Below are positions 1-5,718 of a stretch of DNA of 5,836 bases, one piece after another; position 1 is the first letter of the stretch; each line of letters opens with the position of its first letter. Below the pieces are notes generated by a model that was not told the origin of the DNA, did not search any database, and saw only the letters and a program-made list of their open reading frames with translations. A program made the position numbers and the translations under genes. This DNA comes from Brachybacterium sp. Lineage in GTDB: Bacteria; Actinomycetota; Actinomycetes; Actinomycetales; Dermabacteraceae. The stretch spans positions 1 to 5,836 of the forward strand of contig JAKDNE010000216.1 in assembly GCA_030451965.1 (NCBI GenBank), read 5' to 3'.

Positions 1-1018
1 CCCGCTGCGGATGTTCCACGCCTTCTCGGAGATCGGCTACCGGGTGCATCCGCTCCTCGGAGCACCCCGGCCACGGGCTGTCGCGTATCGCAGTGCTCGG
101 CGACGAGTGCGCGCCGGTCAGCGCATGCAGTTCCTGTACTCGGAGAACTCGACCCAGCCCAACCTGATCTCAGCCCGCATCGATGAAGGCCTGGCCCCCC
201 TGCTGGAGGCCCGCATCCTGCTGTGGGCCCGACGTCGAGGGCTTCCGACGGGGGAGTTCTACCGCGACGTGTACTGGCGGTTCTCGACCTCCCTGAGCGC
301 ACTCCGCACTCCGCGCTCCGCCGCGATGAACCTCCTGTACCGCTTCGACCTCGCCGTGCTCCGGCTGGCCCGGGTCCATCTCTTCCTGCCGTCGGAGCGG
401 ATGGCACCGATCGTCCCCGTGGCGGAGGCGTCCAGCAGCGCGCTGCCGCCCGGCGCCACAGTCGTCGAGTCAGCCACGCCGACCGGACTGCATCTGCTGT
501 ACGTCGGTGGCCTCGGTGCCGAGTACGGACTGGATGCCTGCGTCGAGGCGGTCTCCGCCACCGAGGGGGTCACGCTCACCCTGTGCGTCCCCCCTGCGGA
601 CTGGGACAAGAACCGTGCGCGCTATGAGCCGCACCTGGGTGCACGGATCCGGGTGGTCCACGGCTCCGGCGCCGAGCTGGAGCCGCTCTACGAGGCGGCC
701 TCGGCGTGCGTGCTCTTCGTCGAGCCGGGGGAGTACCGCACCTTCGCCGCGCCGGTGAAGTTCTTCGAGTACCTCGGCCACGGAAAGCCTGTGCTGCTCA
801 GCCGCGGCACCTATGCGGGGGACCTCGGGGACCGGCTCGGCGTCGGCCCGGTCATCGACTATTCGACCGATGCCCTGCGCGCAGAGCTGGAGGACCTGCA
901 GGCACAGCCCGAGAGGCTGGCGCAGTTCGCGACGGCCTCGCGGCACGTACGCCACGAGCAGACGTGGGCGGCGCGGGCCGAGCAGGCGGCGGAGCGGCTG
1001 GGACGACTGCGCCCCTGA
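1..1018 (+). CDS. GT-B fold glycosyltransferase (GT4-like), N-terminus cut off by window edge
   Basis: Probable cytoplasmic glycosyltransferase that moves a sugar from a nucleotide donor to a glycan or lipid-linked acceptor; donor and acceptor cannot be told. The frame is open from base 2 (codons Pro-Leu-Arg) into an ATG at 11, but the text around that ATG (LRMFHAFSEIGYRV) looks like the first helix and second strand of a GT-B N-terminal domain, so the true start is probably some tens of codons upstream, outside the window. Counting from that ATG: YSEN near 43-46, a conserved-looking FYRDVYWRF at 83-91, the C-terminal Rossmann domain opening with YVGGLG near 164, and the donor-side block PVKFFEYLGHGKPVL near 247-261, which fits the GT4 pattern of Lys and Glu ahead of a small 'GKPV' turn. 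The gene ends at TGA 1016-1018, six bases before the stop of the leftward neighbour. The GT-B family is secure; specificity is unknown. Confidence 0.85.
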   Translation, partial: PLRMFHAFSEIGYRVHPLLGAPRPRAVAYRSARRRVRAGQRMQFLYSENSTQPNLISARIDEGLAPLLEARILLWARRRGLPTGEFYRDVYWRFSTSLSALRTPRSAAMNLLYRFDLAVLRLARVHLFLPSERMAPIVPVAEASSSALPPGATVVESATPTGLHLLYVGGLGAEYGLDACVEAVSATEGVTLTLCVPPADWDKNRARYEPHLGARIRVVHGSGAELEPLYEAASACVLFVEPGEYRTFAAPVKFFEYLGHGKPVLLSRGTYAGDLGDRLGVGPVIDYSTDALRAELEDLQAQPERLAQFATASRHVRHEQTWAARAEQAAERLGRLRP

Positions 1019-1024
1019 ACGGGC

Positions 1025-2065
1025 TCACCAGGCGCTGTCGCGATACCCGGCGAGCACCTCCTCCAGGGCCGCCCGGGGCGAATGGTGCTCCCGGACCCAG
1101 GAACGTGTGGAGCGGGGAGCCGAGGAGTCGAGCTCCTCGGTGACGATGTCGAGGATGTCCTCAGAGCTGCCGGACATGCCCAGATCCACACCGCCCAACA
1201 CCGGCGGCATGACGAGCGAGGGGTGGCTGCCGTCGTACCAGTCCGGGTTCAGCGGCGCCACCAGCGGGACGTCGGCCGCCAGAGCATCCAGCTCGGAGGC
1301 GCTGAGGATGCCGGCGAACTGGCCGATGCACAGACGGGCGCCCGCTACGGTCGCACGGAACTGTTCATGGGGCATCTTCGGTACCAGAAGCACCCCCGCG
1401 TCCGCCGCTTCCTGGGCGAGCGGACCCCAGTCGAGGCCCACCAGCACCGGCGCCGACGGACCCGACATCGCGCGCACCAGTGCCCGCGCCACGGCGAGCT
1501 GGCGCTGACCGCCCTTGACCTCCTCCCACCGGGACGGGAAGAAGAGATAGTCCCGTGAGCCGACCAGGGCGGCGAGCTGCGTCGGAAGCGGCGGTGCCGC
1601 GTTCTCGGACAGCGGCACCGGTACGGGCACCAGGCGTGCATCGTCGCGCAGCGGCGAGACGTGCTCGCGAAGATCCGGGGTGGAGTAGAACACGACGTGG
1701 GCCTGCTCCACGGTGTCCCGCACCAGCCGCCGATGCTGTGCCACGTACTGGTTCGTCCGGATGTCCGTCCCATGCAGATGCAGCGCGAAGCGGCGGCCGA
1801 AGGCCCAACCGGCATGCTTCCGGGCCAGGACGCTGTGCACGTGCACACGCGGCGCCCGCACTCGGGCGACGGCCAGCTGCGTCTCCCAGCGCAGACCGCG
1901 GGCGGCTTTGACCGCGATCGCTGCGGTGCTCGTCTGCGCAGGGGCTGTGGCCAGGGGCAGGACCCGCCAGCGGCGTCCGGTCTCTGCAGCGGCGCGGCTG
2001 ATCAGCGTTGCGGTGTGGGCGGGGTCGCTGAGATGGAGGATGCTGGAGTAGTCGGGTTCGGACAC
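1025..2065 (-). CDS. GT-B fold glycosyltransferase, 346 aa
   Basis: Predicted soluble glycosyltransferase, likely acting at the inner face of the membrane in glycan assembly. The start is GTG at 2065: an in-frame TGA lies at 2081-2083 with no other start codon between, and a strong GAGGGGAG ribosome binding site sits five bases upstream. Visible landmarks are HLHGTDIR at 96-103 (N-terminal domain, of the kind that contacts acceptor or donor), FFPSRWEEVKGG at 175-186 (start of the C-terminal domain, with the Lys-Gly pair typical of the family), and SASELDALAADVPLV at 255-269. The last block matches the GT4 position where a Glu precedes an 'ALA.G.PLV' strand, although the usual first Glu of the EX7E motif is not obvious. 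No signal peptide or membrane helix is seen. It has little visible similarity to either flanking GT. It is transcribed alone, divergently from the membrane protein and convergently with the first GT. Sugar specificity cannot be assigned. Confidence 0.85.
   Translation of the reverse strand: MSEPDYSSILHLSDPAHTATLISRAAAETGRRWRVLPLATAPAQTSTAAIAVKAARGLRWETQLAVARVRAPRVHVHSVLARKHAGWAFGRRFALHLHGTDIRTNQYVAQHRRLVRDTVEQAHVVFYSTPDLREHVSPLRDDARLVPVPVPLSENAAPPLPTQLAALVGSRDYLFFPSRWEEVKGGQRQLAVARALVRAMSGPSAPVLVGLDWGPLAQEAADAGVLLVPKMPHEQFRATVAGARLCIGQFAGILSASELDALAADVPLVAPLNPDWYDGSHPSLVMPPVLGGVDLGMSGSSEDILDIVTEELDSSAPRSTRSWVREHHSPRAALEEVLAGYRDSAW
1120..1140. other. Inverted repeat, 8-bp stem with 5-nt loop, near 3' end of the leftward GT gene
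   Basis: CCGAGGAG (1120-1127) and CTCCTCGG (1133-1140) are perfect inverted repeats around TCGAG. The hairpin lies about 100 bases beyond the stop of the rightward first gene and inside the last 40 codons of the leftward GT. There is no T-run on either side, so it is not a classical intrinsic terminator. It may simply follow from Glu and Leu/Ser codons (GAG, CTC). Listed because the 6-base convergent gap leaves no room for any terminator there. Confidence 0.2.
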
Positions 2066-2070
2066 GGGAG

Positions 2071-2078
2071 CTCCCCTC
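2071..2078 (-). promoter_or_regulatory. Ribosome binding site of the leftward GT gene
   Basis: On the minus strand this reads GAGGGGAG, a strong match to the anti-16S core, five bases before GTG 2065. Together with the in-frame stop at 2081-2083 it fixes the start of that gene. Confidence 0.8.
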
Positions 2079-2107
2079 GATCATTCGGTGCGGCATCCGG
2101 TGGTGGT

Positions 2108-2148
2108 GATCACGCGCAGGATCACGAGGCGGCATCAGTGGGATCACG
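2108..2148. repeat. Three GATCACG direct repeats in the divergent intergenic region
   Basis: GATCACG occurs at 2108-2114, 2120-2126 and 2142-2148, all in the same orientation. The first copy lies within a perfect GTGATCAC palindrome (2106-2113), and a shorter GATCA sits at 2079-2083. The copies are 12 and 22 bases apart. They lie in the 192-base gap between two divergent genes, so a shared operator is possible, but the unit is short and this is not proof of function. Confidence 0.4.
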
Positions 2149-2189
2149 GTTCGTCACCCGGTGCCGAGAGGTATCGACCTCCGCATAGT

Positions 2190-2219
2190 CTGACCCCGCG
2201 TACGACATGATCCTAGAGC
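2190..2219 (+). promoter_or_regulatory. Weak candidate promoter for the membrane protein gene
   Basis: CTGACC (2190-2195) matches four of six bases of a TTGACA -35 element and is followed after 18 bases by TAGAGC (2214-2219). This would give a leader of roughly 30 bases carrying the ribosome binding site. An alternative -10 is TAGTCT at 2186-2191, which fits TAnnnT but has no good -35. Neither is strong. No convincing promoter was found on the minus strand for the divergent GT. Confidence 0.22.
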
Positions 2220-2241
2220 ACGCGGTTCACGCATTCCTGAC

Positions 2242-2250
2242 GAGGAGAGG
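2242..2250 (+). promoter_or_regulatory. Ribosome binding site that selects the ATG at 2258
   Basis: GAGGAGAGG ends seven bases before the ATG at 2258-2260. The in-frame ATG at 2207, 17 codons earlier, has no comparable site and would add a polar stretch (HAFLTRRGRC) ahead of the first membrane helix. The later start is therefore preferred. Confidence 0.75.
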
Positions 2251-2257
2251 GCGGTGC

Positions 2258-4411
2258 ATGGAGCAGCTCCAGGCCTGGTCGAGCACCGTGCCATATCTCG
2301 TGGCGCTCCTGGTGCTCCTGTACCTGCCCGGCCTGCTCGTCCTGCGGCTCGCCGATGTGCGTCGGAACCTCGCCCTCGGACTCGCCCCGGCGATCACCTG
2401 CGGTCTCGTGGGGGTCGGCGCCATCGTCCTCGACCTGATCGGCGTGCGCTGGGGATGGGCTTCCTTCCTCGTCGTCGTCCTCGCCGGCTGCCTGCTCGTC
2501 GTGGCCTATCGGTGGGTGCTCCGCCGGTCGGGGCAGGAACGCGCGCCTCTCGGGGGAAGGCCGGCCGACGACCGCTGGACGCAGACCCAGCGGCTCATGG
2601 TCCCGGCCGCGGCAGCTGTGGCGGTGCTCCTGCACTGGGTGCCGGTCCTCCTCATCGTCGATCCGACGGTCCCCAGCCCGCTCACGGATCCGATGTTCCA
2701 CTACAACGGCGTGAATGCGGTCATGCACACCGGCGATGCATCGATGTTCGGCGCCATGGACTGGAACTACGGGCTGCGGGTCCTGGAGACCACCTACCCG
2801 GCGGTCTGGCACGCGCTCGCCGCGCTGGTGGCCTCCCCTGCGCACGTGCTCGAGGTCGTCCACGTCTTCAGCTACCTGGTCATCCCCGTGATCTTCTTCG
2901 TGGGGATGGCCTGCCTGGGGGCAGAGGCATTCCCGCGCCGCCGCCTGATGGGCGTGATCACCCCCCTGGTCGCGGCGGGCTTCACCGCGTTCCCCGACTA
3001 CATGGCGCTGGGCAAGGGATTCTGGCCCAATGCCCTCGCCCTGGCGCTCCTGCCGGGACTGCTCGCGATGCTGATCGCGGTCGTCCTGGACGTCTCCCGC
3101 GGTCGCCTGGCGAGGAACTCGGTGCGGTACACCGGCAGCACGCTGGTGCTTCTGGCGGGCACCGCCGGGATGGTGCTCTCGCACCCCACCTTCCTCTTCA
3201 CCCTGCTGTGGGTGTGCGCCCCGGGGATCGGTGTCGTCCTCTACCGCCTGGCGCGCCGGCTGAGAGGTGTCTGGCCCCGCCGCCGATTCATCGCCGCCGT
3301 GCTCGGCGCCGCCGTGCTCGGCGCCGTGATCCTCCTGGCGGTGCTCTCCCACCCGCAGGTCCAGGCGGCTCTCTCCCGGCCGGTCATCGGGGAATGGACC
3401 TCGATCCTCCCGCGCCTGACCAGCACGCTCGTGCTGTGGTCATCGACACCGAACATCATGGTGCTGGCGGCCTTCATCCTGTTCTACGGGAGCATCACGC
3501 TGCTGGCCGTCGCGGTCTCCACCCGCAGCCGCCGTTCCCGCTGGGTGCTCGCGGCCTGGGGCATGCAGACCCTGCTCATCCTCGGCGTGTACTTCCCGCT
3601 CCCGGTGCTGTCGAGCATCGGCGGGATCTGGTACTCGGACGTCTACCGACTGTTCGCCATCCAAGTGGTGTTCCTGTCCCTGCTGCTGTCGATGGCGCTG
3701 TCCATGCTCTGGGCGCGTAGGCAGGACGGTGAGGAGCCAGTGGACTGGCCCGCACCGTTCTCCCGCCTGTCCTACCTGGCAGGGAGGCTTCCGCTGCGGG
3801 CCGCGGTCGGGACGGGTCTCGCCGTCCATCTCGCGCTCGGCGGGTTCCTGTCCTGGCAGGCGGCATATGCCTCTGCGGAGCCCGCGATCGGGGAGCAGGA
3901 GATCCTCGCCTCCGAGGAGGAGCTCGAGCTCCTCGAGGACATCGATGAACAGGTCCCCGAGGGTTCGGTGATCCTCGGAGATCCGCTGTCCGGGATCGGG
4001 TACGCACCGGTCCTCAGCGATGTCGACTCCGTCTTCACCCAGTTCTCGCTGCGGTCCCTGGACGATGACGGCGTGTATCTCGCTCGGCACTTCTCGGGCA
4101 TCCGCGAGGATCCGCAGGTATGCGACATCCTGCGCCACTACGGGATCGCCTACTACTACGAGGACGAACCGGTGAGCTACGAGGGCGAGCGGCGAGACGT
4201 CGAGCTGCCCGGGCTCTATGGCGTCGACACCTCAGAGGGCTTCACGGAGATCGGCTCCGCTGGGGAGGCGACTCTCTGGAGGATCGATATTTGTGGGGAG
4301 ATCGAGTCGCGGCAGGATTGGTGGGACGCGGAATGGCGGGACACCACCGTCACGGACGGGGATGAGCGCGCCCCGGGCCCGGCCGAGGAGAGCACTCCAC
4401 GGGACGGGTGA
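2258..4411 (+). CDS. Polytopic membrane protein, DUF6541-like, probable GT-C type glycosyltransferase, 717 aa
   Basis: Large integral membrane protein of unproven function, most like the actinobacterial DUF6541 family. Hydrophobic helices are seen near residues 10-30, 39-60, 66-86, 113-135, 204-222, 231-249, 257-279, 293-310, 311-332, 345-363, 397-421, 428-448, 462-485 and 513-535 (13-14 in all, the exact count being uncertain). After the fourth helix comes a loop with Asp135, Asp144 and the segment LTDPMFHYNGVNAV (142-155), then YPAVWHALAAL (180-190). An acidic first outer loop followed by such a helix is how GT-C enzymes using polyprenyl-phosphate sugars are built. LSHP at 307-310 is another family-like block. 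Residues about 540-717 form a soluble, acidic, probably extracytoplasmic domain with two cysteines (622, 679) that could pair, ending in a polar tail. The family match is from memory of its motifs; enzymatic activity is inference. It could instead be a glycan polymerase or other assembly protein. Confidence 0.85.
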   Translation: MEQLQAWSSTVPYLVALLVLLYLPGLLVLRLADVRRNLALGLAPAITCGLVGVGAIVLDLIGVRWGWASFLVVVLAGCLLVVAYRWVLRRSGQERAPLGGRPADDRWTQTQRLMVPAAAAVAVLLHWVPVLLIVDPTVPSPLTDPMFHYNGVNAVMHTGDASMFGAMDWNYGLRVLETTYPAVWHALAALVASPAHVLEVVHVFSYLVIPVIFFVGMACLGAEAFPRRRLMGVITPLVAAGFTAFPDYMALGKGFWPNALALALLPGLLAMLIAVVLDVSRGRLARNSVRYTGSTLVLLAGTAGMVLSHPTFLFTLLWVCAPGIGVVLYRLARRLRGVWPRRRFIAAVLGAAVLGAVILLAVLSHPQVQAALSRPVIGEWTSILPRLTSTLVLWSSTPNIMVLAAFILFYGSITLLAVAVSTRSRRSRWVLAAWGMQTLLILGVYFPLPVLSSIGGIWYSDVYRLFAIQVVFLSLLLSMALSMLWARRQDGEEPVDWPAPFSRLSYLAGRLPLRAAVGTGLAVHLALGGFLSWQAAYASAEPAIGEQEILASEEELELLEDIDEQVPEGSVILGDPLSGIGYAPVLSDVDSVFTQFSLRSLDDDGVYLARHFSGIREDPQVCDILRHYGIAYYYEDEPVSYEGERRDVELPGLYGVDTSEGFTEIGSAGEATLWRIDICGEIESRQDWWDAEWRDTTVTDGDERAPGPAEESTPRDG
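3293..3322 (+). repeat. Perfect 15-bp tandem duplication inside a membrane helix
   Basis: GCCGCCGTGCTCGGC is present twice head-to-tail (3293-3307 and 3308-3322), followed by a partial third copy. It encodes AAVLG-AAVLG at residues 346-355 of the membrane protein, within the helix near 345-363. In-frame duplication keeps the reading frame and hydrophobicity. It could be a replication-slippage product or chance in alanine- and leucine-rich GC sequence. Confidence 0.75.
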
Positions 4412-4436
4412 GTGGCGCGCGCCGGGTGGCGAGCGT

Positions 4437-5579
4437 TCAGCCTGCCAGCAGCGTCTCCAGGATGTTGCGGGCCACCTGTGCATCTGCGTCGAAGGACAGC
4501 TCTCGCGCCGCGCTGTCCGCGTGCTGCTTCCAGGAACGGATGTCCTCTGCTGTGATGTCACGCAGCGAGGCGGTGATGGTCTCCGGGGCGAAATCGCTCG
4601 CCACCACTCCCAGCCCGTGCCGCTCGGTGAGGTCGGCCATTTCCGGGGAGGGGCCGACGGCGATGCCGAGACGGGCCTGGACATAGTCGAAGTACTTGTT
4701 GGGCAGCGTCAGCCGGCCATTGGTGTGCACCGGCGGGAGCCAGAAGACTCCGAGGTCATAGGCGTTCAAGGTGTCCGGGAGTGTCATCGGGGGGACCGGA
4801 TCCAGGAAGCGGATCCGTCCGTCCTCCGGGGCTCGATCGGTGAGGCTGCGCAGATATCTGCCGCCGTCGTTCGCCGGGACCAGGAAGAGATCCAGGGTGA
4901 AACGCTCCGGCAGTGCGCTGACCACATCGATGGTGAGCTCGAGGTTCCGGCCCTGGACCGCTGCACCGGAATGGACGAGCCGCACCGCATCGTCCGCGAC
5001 GTCGCCGACAGGCAGGTCCCGATAGGGGGAGGAGTTGCGCATCGTGCGCGCCGTGACCCCGTAGCGGGTGCGGTAGAGCTCACCGATCCGGTCGCCGACG
5101 GTGGTGATCGCCGCGCACCGGGGCAGATAGTTGCGGCACAGGTGATCCATGAGCGGAGCCACCAGCAGACGCCAGGACACGATGTGCGTGCGCTCCTCCG
5201 GAGCCCATTCGTGCATGTCCGCCCAGATCGGAGCACCACCGGCGACCGCGTCGGCGAGCGCGAGGATACGGGCCTCGTTCGCGACGACGATGTCGAAGCG
5301 CCGACCCTGCAGTGCTTTCAGCACCCACTGGGAGGCCGGTGCCTCGAGCTCGGCGGCACGGAGCCGGCGCAGTCCGAGCTTCGCGATGCCGAGCGGGGTC
5401 TGGGGGAGCGTGCTCAGTCCGTCGGGCACCTGGAGATGCTCGTCGGAGCCCTCCGGTGCGGGGCCGTAGCCGACCGTGGTGACATGGCCGAACTCGGCGA
5501 CCACCGAGAGCTGGCGGAGCACCCGCGCGTCGCGGTGGATGGGGGAGAGGCTGATCACGAGCAGGGACGGTGCTGGCAC
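4437..5579 (-). CDS. GT-B fold glycosyltransferase (GT4-like), 380 aa, probably leaderless
   Basis: Predicted cytoplasmic glycosyltransferase of the same glycan pathway. The start chosen is GTG at 5579, giving PAPSLLVISLSPIHRDARVL, the first beta strand and helix of a GT-B N-terminal domain. The frame stays open upstream to 5825, but that extension is polar, Arg-rich, overlaps the divergent epimerase gene and covers both promoters, so it is not coding. Landmarks: DMHEWAPEE at 121-129 (an Asp-x-His-Glu block common in this group), LVHSGAAVQGRNLEL at 201-215 opening the C-terminal domain, and LPNKYFDYVQARLGIAV at 292-308 followed by SPEMADLTERHGLGVV to 326, a clear GT4 donor-binding region with Lys295 and Glu313. 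No membrane helix or signal peptide is seen. There is no ribosome binding site before the GTG; instead a -10 hexamer ends seven bases upstream. The stop lies 25 bases from that of the convergent membrane protein gene. The donor sugar is unknown. Confidence 0.85.
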   Translation of the reverse strand: MPAPSLLVISLSPIHRDARVLRQLSVVAEFGHVTTVGYGPAPEGSDEHLQVPDGLSTLPQTPLGIAKLGLRRLRAAELEAPASQWVLKALQGRRFDIVVANEARILALADAVAGGAPIWADMHEWAPEERTHIVSWRLLVAPLMDHLCRNYLPRCAAITTVGDRIGELYRTRYGVTARTMRNSSPYRDLPVGDVADDAVRLVHSGAAVQGRNLELTIDVVSALPERFTLDLFLVPANDGGRYLRSLTDRAPEDGRIRFLDPVPPMTLPDTLNAYDLGVFWLPPVHTNGRLTLPNKYFDYVQARLGIAVGPSPEMADLTERHGLGVVASDFAPETITASLRDITAEDIRSWKQHADSAARELSFDADAQVARNILETLLAG

Positions 5580-5586
5580 GGCGCTC

Positions 5587-5592
5587 AGTATA
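5587..5592 (-). promoter_or_regulatory. -10 element (TATACT) for a leaderless transcript of the leftward GT gene
   Basis: On the minus strand TATACT is followed by GAGCGCC and then the GTG start codon, so the usual -10 to +1 distance puts the first transcribed base at or next to the G of GTG (5579). No -35 match is seen at 16-18 bases upstream, and there is no extended -10 TG. Leaderless mRNAs starting at ATG or GTG are common in actinobacteria. The absence of a ribosome binding site fits this reading. Confidence 0.5.
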
Positions 5593-5602
5593 GGAGCACC
5601 CG

Positions 5603-5618
5603 CTGCCCGCTCGGGCAG
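5603..5618. promoter_or_regulatory. Perfect 7-2-7 inverted repeat over the -35 position, candidate operator
   Basis: CTGCCCG-CT-CGGGCAG is a perfect dyad centred between 5610 and 5611. Relative to the proposed leftward start of transcription at 5579 the centre is at about -32, right where a -35 element would be. It is about 70-85 bases upstream of the predicted epimerase start of transcription. As it is upstream of both transcripts it is unlikely to act as an RNA hairpin; a protein-binding site is more likely. The regulator is unknown. Confidence 0.4.
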
Positions 5619-5652
5619 GTCGCCTCGGCAACGACTCCGCCGAGCCGCCTCG

Positions 5653-5680
5653 TCGACCACCCTGCCGGAGTCCGTAGACT
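5653..5680 (+). promoter_or_regulatory. Candidate promoter of the epimerase gene
   Basis: TCGACC (5653-5658) matches four of six bases of the -35 consensus and is separated by 16 bases from TAGACT (5675-5680), which fits the actinobacterial TAnnnT -10 pattern. Transcription would start near 5687, leaving a leader of about 30 bases that contains the ribosome binding site. Confidence 0.45.
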
Positions 5681-5702
5681 GTGGACGTCGCGATCGTTCA
5701 CC

Positions 5703-5709
5703 GGAGGAG
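5703..5709 (+). promoter_or_regulatory. Ribosome binding site of the epimerase gene
   Basis: GGAGGAG lies nine bases before the ATG at 5719-5721, a strong site that fixes the start of this gene. Confidence 0.8.
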
Positions 5710-5718
5710 CAGTCCCGC

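Noticed and set aside
2066..2075. GGGAGCTCCC palindrome overlapping the ribosome binding site as a translation switch
   Set aside because: The arms abut with no loop, so at most a three-base-pair stem could form; it is too weak to hide the site.
2213..3352. 379-codon open frame on the minus strand opposite the membrane protein gene
   Set aside because: Its product is rich in His, Glu, Gln, Arg and Gly without any domain, as expected of an antisense shadow in GC-rich DNA; the plus-strand frame has clear membrane helices.
2254..3720. 488-codon plus-strand frame overlapping the membrane protein gene
   Set aside because: Its product is dominated by Arg, Pro, Gly and Ala, typical of an off-frame reading of high-GC coding DNA, with no recognisable fold.
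3917..3934. Perfect 18-base palindrome in the membrane protein gene
   Set aside because: It encodes alternating Glu and Leu, whose codons GAG and CTC are reverse complements, so such palindromes arise from codon choice; it has no loop for a hairpin and no regulatory context.
4414..4423. GGCGCGCGCC palindrome between convergent stops as a terminator
   Set aside because: With a loop allowed, only a three-base-pair stem remains, and there is no T-run.
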